Positions 18,687 through 26,287 of a DNA stretch of 64,000 bases are shown here, piece after piece; the first letter of the stretch is position 1; every line of letters begins with the position of its first letter. This DNA comes from Nocardioides sp. HDW12B (GTDB lineage Bacteria; Actinomycetota; Actinomycetes; Propionibacteriales; Nocardioidaceae): NCBI RefSeq assembly GCF_011299595.1, contig NZ_CP049867.1, positions 1,798,001 through 1,862,000 on the forward strand, given 5' to 3'. The position numbers were made by a program, and so were the translations under genes. A model generated the notes under the pieces. It saw only the letters and a program-made list of their open reading frames with translations. It was not told where the DNA came from and searched no databases.

Positions 18687-19490
18687 TCACTCCGACGCGT
18701 CCGCTCGGTAGGTCAGCCCGAGATCGGCGAGGGCCTCGCCCAGCCGCGTCAGCGCCATCGGCCCCACCCCGTGGAGCGCCGCGAGGTCCGCGCGCGTCCA
18801 CGACGCCACTTGCTCGACGGTGCTCACCCCCACGCCGTGCAACGCGCGCGTCGCGGGCGCCCCGATGTTCCGCGGCAGGGGAGTGCCGGCCGCGCGCGGC
18901 GCCCGCTCCCGAGCCGGACCGCCGTGGTCGAGCACCGCCTCACCACGGGGCGAGAGCCGGTAGCCGATGGCCAGCGACTCGGTCAGCCCCTTCTCCTTGA
19001 GCTTGCGCACGTCGCGCTTCCACTCGAGCGTCTCGCGACCGAGCTCGGTGGCCAGCTCGGGCGCGCGCACGCCGGGGGAGCGGTCGATGATCTCGAGGGT
19101 CGCCCGCGTCCACGGGCCCACGGCCGACACCTGGTCGAGCCGGTCCATCCAGGCGCGAATGTCCTTGATCTCGTCGGGCGTGGGGACCTGCTCGCGCAGC
19201 TCCTCGCGCGGGTCGGCGCCGGCGTGGCGCAGGCCGACGCGGAACAGCGGCCGCTCCGCGCGGGCCTGGAGCGCCTGCGTGAGCGCCGCCACCGACGCGT
19301 ACCCCGCCCGGCGCGCATCCTCGGCCCTCAGCGACGAGACCGTCACCTGCTCCACCGAGACGACCTCGAGCAGCCCCACCGCCGTCCGCAGCCGGGTCCC
19401 GACCTTCACCCGGGGGCGTTCCCACCGCCGGAAGGCCAGGTCGATCTCCCCACGTCTGATGGCCGCCAGCTCGGCGGGTCGGATCATCAT
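18687..19490 (-). CDS. ASCH-like plus helix-hairpin-helix protein of unknown function
   Basis: A 267-aa protein starting at one of two adjacent ATGs (19490 or 19487). Residues 1-85 (RPAELAAIRRGEIDLAFRRW, then VKVGTRLRTAVGLLEVVSV) resemble an ASCH/PUA-like RNA-binding fold. The middle holds a winged-helix-like segment (APELATELGRETLEWKRDVR). The C-terminus has two helix-hairpin-helix motifs (ALHGVGVSTVEQVASW and ALHGVGPMALTRLGEAL), which usually bind DNA non-specifically. I know no function for this combination. Divergent from the small membrane protein at 19583. Confidence 0.75.
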   Translation of the reverse strand: MMIRPAELAAIRRGEIDLAFRRWERPRVKVGTRLRTAVGLLEVVSVEQVTVSSLRAEDARRAGYASVAALTQALQARAERPLFRVGLRHAGADPREELREQVPTPDEIKDIRAWMDRLDQVSAVGPWTRATLEIIDRSPGVRAPELATELGRETLEWKRDVRKLKEKGLTESLAIGYRLSPRGEAVLDHGGPARERAPRAAGTPLPRNIGAPATRALHGVGVSTVEQVASWTRADLAALHGVGPMALTRLGEALADLGLTYRADASE

Positions 19491-19582
19491 GGCGCCCAGT
19501 CTCGCCCCAGGCGGGCCGGTACGGCGACCCGCGGCGGCGGTTCTGCCTGACGGCCCGACCCCCGACCGGGCATGATCGCGCC

Positions 19583-20023
19583 ATGGCGACCACGCGTCCT
19601 GCACCGCCCGCCCGTCGCGGAGGGGCGGCCTTCCTGCTGCCCCTGCTCGCCGTGCTCTGGGCCTCGGAGACGGGCGCGGAGGGCCGGACGACCGGCCGAG
19701 AGCTGTTCACGGTCGCCGTCGTGTGCGTCGCGGCCGGCGCGGCGTGGAACCTCCTGCACCGTCGCGACCTCGCCGACCGGCTGACCCACCTCGCCGCCTG
19801 CTTCAGCGTGGTCGTGGTGATCCACCTCGGTTACGCATGGGACAGCGCGGTCTCCTCGAGCGCCGGCACCGGGTGGGGCCTGCTCGGGGTCGTCACCGGA
19901 CTCGTGTGGGCCGAGCAGTGGTCGCGGCACCGCGACTCCCGGAGGCGGGCCCGCGCCGCCCGGGCGAGCCGGGCGCGCACCGAGTCGCTCACGGCCGTGT
20001 CCCGGAGGTCCTTGCAGGACTAG
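19583..20023 (+). CDS. Hypothetical membrane protein
   Basis: A 146-aa protein with about four hydrophobic segments (AAFLLPLLAVLWAS, ELFTVAVVCVAAGAAWNLL, LAACFSVVVVIHLGYAW, GWGLLGVVTGLVW) and a strongly basic cytosolic tail (RRRARAARASRAR). I do not recognise the family. It precedes the broken SulP gene by 39 bp on the same strand. Confidence 0.65.
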   Translation: MATTRPAPPARRGGAAFLLPLLAVLWASETGAEGRTTGRELFTVAVVCVAAGAAWNLLHRRDLADRLTHLAACFSVVVVIHLGYAWDSAVSSSAGTGWGLLGVVTGLVWAEQWSRHRDSRRRARAARASRARTESLTAVSRRSLQD

Positions 20024-20062
20024 GCTCCCGGGCACCGAGGACGCCCGAGACCGGAGGTCGCC

Positions 20063-21234
20063 GTGCACGCTCGGCTGACCCGCTCCACCGCTGCCCGCTC
20101 GGGCTTCGCGCCCGGGCTCGCCGGCCTGCGTGGCTACGGGCGCGAATGGCTCCGCGGCGACGTGCTCGGCGGGGTGACCGTCGCGGCGTACCTCGTGCCC
20201 CAGGTGATGGCCTACGCCTCGGTCGCCGGGCTGCCGCCCACCGCCGGGCTGTCCGCGGCGCTGCCGGCCCTCCTCGTGTACGCCGTGCTCGGCAGCTCAC
20301 GTCAGCTCTCGGTCGGGCCGGAGTCCACCACCGCCCTGATGACCACAGCGGCGATCGGAGGGATGACGGCCGGCGACCCGGACCGCTACGCCGCGGCCGC
20401 GGCCGCGCTGGCGCTCGTCGTCGGGGCGCTCTGCCTGCTCGGGCGCGCCGTGCGGCTGGGGTTCGTCGCCGACCTGCTCTCGCGCCCCGTGCTCATCGGC
20501 TAACTCGCCGGGGTCGCGGTGCTGATGGTCACCGGGCAGCTGGGCACCGTGACCGGGGTGGACCTCGCCGCCGACGACCCCGTCGGGCAGGTGCGTTGAG
20601 CTGGTCGCCGAGGCCGACCAGGTGCGGCTCGCGCCCCTGACGGTCGCGCTGCTGGTCACCGGCGGCCTGCTGGTGGCGAGCCGGCTGCGCCCCCGGTGGC
20701 CCAACCCGCTCATCGCCGTGGTGCTCGCCTCGGCGGCGACCGCCCTGCTCGACCTGGAGTCCCTCGGCATCGCCACCGTGGGACCGGTCGCCGGCCTGCC
20801 GGTGCCGGAGCTGCCGGCGGTCTCGCTCTCGGTGCTGGCCGAGCTGCTGCTGCCGGCCGTCGGCGTGGCCGTCGTCGGCTACACCGACAACGTGCTCACC
20901 GGCCGCGCCTTCGCCTCCCGCCACCAGCAGCACGTCGACGCCGACCAGGAGCTGCTCGCGCTCGGGGCCGCCAACCTCGCCAGCGGCGTGGTCGGCGGCT
21001 TCCCTGACCGCCCTCGACGCACTCGACGAGCTGCGCCGCACGCTGGTGGCCCAGGACGTGGTGGTGGCGCTGGCGCGGGTGAAGGACGACCTGCGCCACG
21101 ACCTCGACCGGTTCGGCCTCACCGAGGCGCTGGGCCCCGACCTGCTGTTCCCCACGCTGCCGACCGCGGTGGCGACGTACATCCGCGACTTCGAGGCCCG
21201 CCACGGGCGCCCCCCGTCCGGCGCGCCGGGCTGA
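20063..21234 (+). pseudogene. SulP family anion transporter with STAS domain, decayed
   Basis: The first 146 codons are a normal SulP N-terminus (GDVLGGVTVAAYLVPQVMAYASVAGLPP and SVGPESTTALM in sequence). Three lesions follow. A TAA at 20501 replaces the codon after VLIG, and similarity continues in frame as LAGVAVLMVTGQLG. A frameshift near 20597 moves the frame, which then continues VTGGLLVASRLRPRWP to NLASGVVGGFP. At about 21003 the frame changes again and jumps straight to the end of a STAS domain (LTALDALDELRRTL, to the TGA at 21234). The later membrane helices and most of STAS are deleted. Intact members run near 550 aa. Confidence 0.85.
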
Positions 21235-21266
21235 CGCCGTCGCGGCCTGTATCGACGAGCAGCCCC

Positions 21267-22630
21267 TCAGCCGTCGGCGCCGGGGAACGCCTGCGACATC
21301 CGGCCCGACAGCGCGATCTCGCGCAGCTCGTCGGCCTTCTCCGGTGTCCAGCGCCGGGGCCGCAGGATCGCCGCCCACCCGTCCACGTGCTCACCGGTGT
21401 AGTTGTGCCCGTGCCCCGGCTCGGTTGAGAAGGCCAGCGCAAGGTCGGCCGAGACCTGCCAGAAGGACACGAAGGGCACCCACCGCACCTCGTCGAGGAC
21501 GTCGTCGCCCGGCGGCTCCTGCATCCAGTCGGGCGGGCGGAGCACCAGGTCGGGGCTCCACCACGTGATGGGGTCCGACGGGTGCTGCAGGTAGACCACC
21601 CGGCTGCCCTCCCACGGCCGGCCCTGCGGACCGATGCCGTCACGCGGGCGGTTGCTGAAGCGGATGGTCCGGCCGTCGCGGTAGACAGGCTCCACCTCCG
21701 ACGAGCCGGGGTCGCGGTCGCGGTCGAAGCTGCGGTAGAGCGGGTTGAAGTTGGGCGGGCCGACGCAGAGCGCACCGGACGTGCGGTTGCGCAGGTCGTA
21801 CTCCCCGCTGAAGGCGGTCTCGCCGCCGAAGGAGCCGAGGCTCTCCCCGAACACGTGCAGCCGCGGCCGGTCGTCGGCCGGCAGCCGGCTCCAAAGGCTC
21901 GTAGACGGCGTCGAAGAGGGCGCGGCCCGCCGCGCGGGCCCGGTCCTGGTCGACGAGGAACGACAACCACGACGGCAGGTAGGAGTACTGCACCGCCACG
22001 GAGGCCGTGTCCCCTCCGGCGATGTACTCGAACGACCCCAGCGACGCCGGCTCCACCCACCCGGTGCCGGTCGTGGTCGACCCCCTCACCTCCGGTGAAG
22101 GCGGCGATGTCCTCGGCGCCCGGACCCCGTCCCACGAAGACGCGCCCCTCGCGTCCCAGGTCCTCCCACGCCACGACCGAGTCCGGGCTGTCCGAGCGCA
22201 GGGGAGTGCTCGGCACCGCGACGCGTCCCGGCGTGCCCTGGTCGCGCAGGTGGTAGACACCGTCGGCGGTCCGAACGGCGGCGTCGAGCAGGACCCCGTT
22301 CACCAGCATCACCGCGACGCCGACGAGCAGCACCAGCCCGGTCGCCCGGGCCGCCCGGTCACCCATGCGGCGGGCGAGCCACCCCGACACCCGCCGGTAC
22401 GCCGTACGCACCCCGCGCGCCAGCGCGACGAGGAGCACGAACGTCAGACCGGCGACCAGGGGGACGAGCAGGGAGGCGACCGGGTTCTCGGGCTCGACGG
22501 CGACCAGCTCGCTGACCTGTCGTTGCCACGCGACGTGGAGGATCGCAGGCGGCGCTCCCGGCGGACCAGACCAGAGCGCGCGACGACGCTCCGCTGCCGG
22601 GACCCGACGCACAGGACCCCGGACCCTCAC
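21267..22630 (-). pseudogene. Membrane alpha/beta-hydrolase (Abhydrolase_9 type), frameshifted
   Basis: Similarity begins near 22550 with NPVASLLVPLVAGLTFVLLV helices and continues to AGAEDIAAFTGGE-like sequence. A frameshift near 22085-22093 passes to the frame carrying GSFEYIAGGDTASVAVQYSY and LPSWLSFLVDQDRA. A second near 21893 passes to the frame with FGESLGSFGGETAFSG, holding the GESLG nucleophile elbow, and on to the C-terminus at 21267. The N-terminal membrane part is shorter than usual, ending against the island edge at 22659. The product would be a membrane-anchored serine hydrolase; two indels could also be sequencing errors. Confidence 0.75.
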
Positions 22631-22650
22631 GAGGAGGGGACCGGGGTCCT
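22613..22650 (-). terminator. Hairpin, probably the original tRNA-Leu terminator
   Basis: AGGACCCCGG and its complement CCGGGGTCCT form the outer stem (22613-22622 and 22641-22650), extended by CCCTC/GAGGG pairs. It lies nine bases beyond the left repeat of the island. Before integration it would have been directly downstream of the minus-strand tRNA-Leu, where tRNA terminators sit. The role is inferred from geometry. Confidence 0.6.
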
Positions 22651-22658
22651 GAGGTGTG

Positions 22659-22679
22659 GTGTCCGAGGGGGGACTTGAA
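22659..22679. repeat. Left attachment repeat (attL) of the genomic island
   Basis: A 21-bp stretch ending in GGGGGGACTTGAA is identical to 40573-40593, which is the 3' end of tRNA-Leu (acceptor and T-arm). Beyond it the two sequences diverge. It marks the left edge of the integrated element. The T-stem partner is not preserved on the island side, so no tRNA is encoded here. Confidence 0.85.
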
Positions 22680-23337
22680 GTCCCTCATCGGCTGTCGATC
22701 TGCCGCCTAAAACCGGGCGAAAGCCGGTTTGACCAGGTGTTCCTCCAGCTCGTCGGGTCCTCGCGGAACCTCGCAGGACCTCCAGGGGACCACGAGTGGG
22801 ACATGAAATTCAATGGTTCAGTGCGTCCGACCGGGGGTTCGGTGGGGCGGGCGGTGGACGTGGTGCTGCTGCTGCAAGCGCCACCCCAGCAGGCTGCTGG
22901 ATTTGGCCAGTTTCCAGAACGGACCGGCACGTGCCGCAGAGGACCCGCGGCAGCGCTGCACGTCACCGTTCGCCGATACCGCATGCGTGTCGAGCCCACC
23001 TGAAACCCCATCTCCGCCTTCGATGCGCAGACGGTCTCGCTCGCCGTCAGCCTCAATCGCACACATGATGAAGGAAGTCGATCATCGTCTCCCCGCGCTT
23101 GCGGCGCTGACCCCACCACGAGAAACATCGGTGCCCCCAGCAATGACGTTGGGCGCGCGCGAATACGCACTCGGGCGTGTGAGCCATGCTGCTGGTGAGC
23201 GTTGACCGCAGCCCCACAACACAGGCTCTCCGGCCCTTTCGGCGCGTCCTACACGGCAGCGACGTCCCTTGCGCGATAACCGTCCCCGACGACGCGCTCG
23301 GGCACGCTCGACGAGCGGGGTTGCGCTGTGGCTAGAT
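22680..23337. other. Island left end, no gene recognised
   Basis: About 660 bp without a convincing gene. It holds a small hairpin, AAACCGG (22710-22716) with CCGGTTT (22724-22730), and one copy of GAGTGGGACATGA at 22794-22806 that recurs at the island's other end. The rest shows only short open frames with no family resemblance. The element's left non-coding border is the simplest reading. Confidence 0.6.
22794..22806. repeat. Putative integrase arm-type site, left end
   Basis: GAGTGGGACATGA is identical to 40437-40449 and matches 12 of 13 bases at 40493-40505; AGTGGGACATGA also occurs at 40483-40494. Repeated short sites about 100-150 bp inside each end of an island are what arm-binding sites of tyrosine integrases look like. 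Confidence 0.6.
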
Positions 23338-24210
23338 TCAGCCGTCGCCTTCGAGAACCAACTTCCAAGTCTCGCCGTCGTCGGTGGACTCGAAGACACC
23401 CGTGGCGGTGGCTGCATGCCAGCGGCCTGATGTCACGTCGAGCGCTTCGGCCGGCCCGTCAAGCCTACCTTCTTCACTCCATTGCGTTTCACCGTCCGCG
23501 CTGACCATCACGGCCCCGCTGGGGGTGACGCCGACTAGGGGACCGTCCGGCTGCCAGTCGATGACGCTGAGGGTCGGGGACGCGTCGACGGGTGCGGGTG
23601 CGGCCTGGTCGACGGAGCGGACGAGGCCGCCATTGCCGGTGGTGGCGTAGACGGTTTCCGGGTCGGCTGGGTTGGCAGCTATGTCGAGAAACGGAGCGCT
23701 CAATATACTGTTCCAGCGTTGCCGGTCGGTGGTGACGATGAGGGATTGGGTGGCTGCGTCGAGTGCGTAGGTGTAGTCGCCGACGGCTTCAATGGCGTGG
23801 AGGTCTGCTTCACCGAGGAGGGACACCGGTTCCCAGGTCTCTGCAGCGTCGGTCGATTCGATGAGCCCGAGCAATGGCGGGAGGTCCTCGGAGAGGTCTG
23901 GGTGGCCGCTGCCGAGGAAACGACCGGGCCCGACAACCGTGAAGCCCATGGTGTCTTGCCACCGGTCAGCGACCCGTTGGCCTTCGCCGCCCTTGACACG
24001 GAAGACTCCGTAGTGGGATGCGACGTACAAGATGCCGTCGGTGGGGTCGACTCCGAGGCCGTGGACGTGCCCCACAGCCCGCTCGTCCGCCGCCGAGGCC
24101 CCTCCCGATGCGCCTCCTGTCTGAGTCGCGTTGCCAGAAGAGCAAGCAACCAATGTGGCTGTGGTGAACGCAAACACGGCGGTGCGACCGGCGGTGGCAA
24201 CAAGAGACAC
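23338..24210 (-). CDS. F510_1955-type beta-propeller lipoprotein
   Basis: A 290-aa lipoprotein. The signal peptide ends in the lipobox LVAC at about residue 22, so it is anchored outside the membrane. The body is a run of BNR/sialidase-like propeller blades: HVHGLGVDPTDGILYVASHYG, then STDAAETWEPVS, and STDDGETWKLV at the end. Proteins of this kind often sit beside copper-resistance genes, as here. The GTG start has GAGGAG six bases upstream. Its substrate or metal role is not known; despite the glycosylhydrolase family label no catalytic residues can be assigned. Confidence 0.75.
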   Translation of the reverse strand: MSLVATAGRTAVFAFTTATLVACSSGNATQTGGASGGASAADERAVGHVHGLGVDPTDGILYVASHYGVFRVKGGEGQRVADRWQDTMGFTVVGPGRFLGSGHPDLSEDLPPLLGLIESTDAAETWEPVSLLGEADLHAIEAVGDYTYALDAATQSLIVTTDRQRWNSILSAPFLDIAANPADPETVYATTGNGGLVRSVDQAAPAPVDASPTLSVIDWQPDGPLVGVTPSGAVMVSADGETQWSEEGRLDGPAEALDVTSGRWHAATATGVFESTDDGETWKLVLEGDG

Positions 24211-24240
24211 GTTTTCTCCTCGGCAAGATTGCGGTTCGTG

Positions 24241-24774
24241 TTAGGCACGGGCGGCAGGGGTGCGTGCGCGTTGGCGGTGACGGTAGCCACGGCGGGTCAG
24301 CCCGGCTGGTTTGTACACAGCGAGGGCCGTGGCGCTGACTAGGAGAATGAGCGCTCCAGTTGCGTGCACGACCACTGATGCGCTGCGCAGGAACTGCAGC
24401 TCGTCAGGTGTGATCGTCTCCAACGTGGCAACGTCGGCGAATGCGTCGAGTGTGCTGGTGTAGGTGACAAGGACACCGGTGGCGAGGACTGTGACGGCGA
24501 GCTTGAAGATGACCCAGTAGTGCCGCAGCAGTCCCCACTTGGTCACCAGCGACTGCGCGACACCAGTGACCAGGGTGGCGGCTGCGAGAGGAACAAGGAC
24601 CCCCCAGGCAGCCCAGTCCATCGCCACATAGGCGGCGCGAAGTAGGACGGTGTCCTCACCGGTCATGACGGTGACACCGAGGGCGAGGTAAACCAGAACG
24701 ACACCGACCCACCCGACTGAAACGAGCACGTGGACCGTCAGGAGGGCCTTGCAGGCCGGTGAGGACGCTCTCAT
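24241..24774 (-). CDS. DUF2269-like membrane protein
   Basis: A 177-aa protein with four hydrophobic helices. TVHVLVSVGWVGVVLVYLAL contains a His in the first helix, followed by GLLRHYWVIFKLAVTVLAT and VVVHATGALILLVSATALAVY, also with membrane histidines. This resembles the CopD/DUF2269 membrane fold, in which the histidines may bind copper or haem. Its ATG overlaps the previous gene's stop (ATGA), so they are co-translated. Placement within the copper block supports a metal-related role, which is inference. Confidence 0.7.
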   Translation of the reverse strand: MRASSPACKALLTVHVLVSVGWVGVVLVYLALGVTVMTGEDTVLLRAAYVAMDWAAWGVLVPLAAATLVTGVAQSLVTKWGLLRHYWVIFKLAVTVLATGVLVTYTSTLDAFADVATLETITPDELQFLRSASVVVHATGALILLVSATALAVYKPAGLTRRGYRHRQRARTPAARA

Positions 24775-24980
24775 CGGTACCCCAACCGGTGAGCCGCTAT
24801 TTCGAGTTGGGTCGGAGCGGATAGGTGCCTTCCGGGGCCATGGTCACCGCCCACGATGAGAGCCACCACGATCAGTACAACCAGCAACGCCACGGCGGTG
24901 ACGAAGGACCACCTCACCCACTTCGGCATCCCGGTGTAACCGTCACCGGGAGGCGGGCTGGGGGTTGGAGCACGACTCAA
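24771..24980 (-). CDS. Small single-helix membrane protein
   Basis: A 69-aa protein with a proline-rich N-terminus, one strong transmembrane helix (FVTAVALLVVLIVVALIVGG) and a short tail containing GGDHGPGRHLS. Its stop overlaps the start of the DUF2269-like gene. No family name can be given with certainty; it is a recurrent kind of small partner in actinobacterial copper loci. Confidence 0.65.
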   Translation of the reverse strand: MSRAPTPSPPPGDGYTGMPKWVRWSFVTAVALLVVLIVVALIVGGDHGPGRHLSAPTQLEIAAHRLGYR

Positions 24981-25011
24981 CGGATGTCCTTCAGTTCAGT
25001 GATGCCCCATC

Positions 25012-25048
25012 GGGGGCGGGTAGCTCGGTCGAGACCCCACCCGCCCCC
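25012..25048 (-). terminator. Hairpin after the DUF305 gene
   Basis: GGGGGCGGGT (25012-25021) and ACCCGCCCCC (25039-25048) form a perfect 10-bp stem with a 17-base loop, directly after the DUF305 stop codon on the minus strand. It may end or attenuate the transcript before the three downstream genes. No T-tract follows. Confidence 0.55.
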
Positions 25049-25066
25049 TCTGGCGGGACCGGACGG

Positions 25067-25681
25067 TCAGGAAACGAGCCCTTGCATCATCTCGATCTCG
25101 GCTGTTTGCGACTCGACGACGTTATCGGCGAGTTCGACGGCGGGCTTGTACTGTCCGTTGGTCTTCTCGGATTCAGCCATCTCGACCGCGCCTTCGTGGT
25201 GCTCGATCATCATCTCGAGCCACATGTCCTGGAATTTGGCGTCGGAGGCGTTCGCGAGGGCTTCCATGTCGTCGGCGGACATCATGCCGGGCATCCCCGA
25301 GTCCATTCCTTGCATGTCCATCTGGTCCATCTCGCTGGCCGAACTCTTGCTGCTCGTGTCGTGGAAGGTCTTCGGGATGTCTTCGCCCCACTGAGCCAAC
25401 CATCCGGTCATGGCTTCGATCTCGGGTGCTTGGGCAGCGCGAATGTCGTCGGCCAGTCCCTCGACCGCGGGGTCGAGCTCGCGGCCCTCGGTCATCTCGA
25501 CCATCGTGAGGGCCTGGGCGTGGTGCTGGATCATGTCTGTCGCGAAGGCGACGTCGGCGTCGTTGTGCTCGGTGGCAGACACGCTTGTGGTCGTGTCGGC
25601 GGGCTCGTCGTCGTTGCCGCAAGCGGTCAGCGTGAGGGACAGGCCGAGAGCCAGAGCCGCGATTGCAGGGATCGTGCGCAT
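25067..25681 (-). CDS. DUF305 lipoprotein, probable extracytoplasmic copper binder
   Basis: A 204-aa lipoprotein with lipobox LTAC at about residue 21. It has two DUF305 repeats, each with an HH-Met signature (DMIQHHAQALTM and MMIEHHEGAVEM), and between them a Met-rich stretch MDQMDMQGMDSGMPGMM. His and Met clusters of this type bind Cu(I)/Ag(I) outside the membrane, as reported for CopM-like proteins. ATG 25681 starts the signal peptide (MRTIPAIAALALGLSLTLTAC). Lies in the copper block, 79 bp after the DUF6153 gene. Confidence 0.85.
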   Translation of the reverse strand: MRTIPAIAALALGLSLTLTACGNDDEPADTTTSVSATEHNDADVAFATDMIQHHAQALTMVEMTEGRELDPAVEGLADDIRAAQAPEIEAMTGWLAQWGEDIPKTFHDTSSKSSASEMDQMDMQGMDSGMPGMMSADDMEALANASDAKFQDMWLEMMIEHHEGAVEMAESEKTNGQYKPAVELADNVVESQTAEIEMMQGLVS

Positions 25682-25760
25682 AAGGGTTCTCCAAAGGGTC
25701 GAAAGGGTTACTGAGCGGGCCGTGTGGACGCACCCACGAAAGGGCGTGTCGGAACGTCTC

Positions 25761-26231
25761 TCAGCACCTGATGACGGAGAACTTCCATGCAACCGGTGGT
25801 CCGATCCCAATACGGGCTGTGAAGGGGAACGTGCGGTTGCCCGGCCTTGGCCTGAGACTGACCGGAATGCGGGGCGCACATCGCCTGAGCCGCAACGCCA
25901 AGAGGATCCCGGCGGCGACCGCGACGAGCATCGCGGCGCAGAGCATGACCATCTCGCCCATCGAGTGGGCGGGGACTGGAACCTCGGCCACAGTGCCGCC
26001 GCGCGCAGATGCGGACAACGGATCGATCAGCCTGGTCGCCATGCTGTGGCCGGTCGCTTCGACGCTCACTCCGACGGTTGCGCTGTGGCTGGCCCCGGTC
26101 ATCTGCATCGGGTTGTGAGCGAGCCCGTGCATGCCCAGGATGCCGAGGACGATGGCTGCGACGACGGCACTCAGACCAGCGGCCATCAGGGGTGTCCTGA
26201 TGCCGTGGTCTGCTCGACCGTGCGCTGCCAC
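25761..26231 (-). CDS. DUF6153 family membrane protein
   Basis: A 156-aa protein with an N-terminal helix running into the family-like GILGMHGLAHN, a His/Met-rich external loop (MQMTGASHSATV, VPAHSMGEMVM) and a second helix followed by a basic tail. Such small proteins accompany copper ATPases in actinobacteria. The start was placed at GTG 26231 because AAGGAG lies eight bases upstream; GTG 26240 overlaps that ribosome site. Role in copper handling is inferred. Confidence 0.7.
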   Translation of the reverse strand: MAAHGRADHGIRTPLMAAGLSAVVAAIVLGILGMHGLAHNPMQMTGASHSATVGVSVEATGHSMATRLIDPLSASARGGTVAEVPVPAHSMGEMVMLCAAMLVAVAAGILLALRLRRCAPRIPVSLRPRPGNRTFPFTARIGIGPPVAWKFSVIRC

Positions 26232-26287
26232 TGTGGTCACTCCTTCATTGTAGGAACCAGTGCCGCATCATCTGTAGGCGTGCTGCG

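Noticed and set aside
22685-23170. A minus-strand gene at the island's left end
   Set aside because: Its composition is like random GC-rich sequence, there is no ribosome site or family resemblance, and overlapping frames on both strands are equally open.
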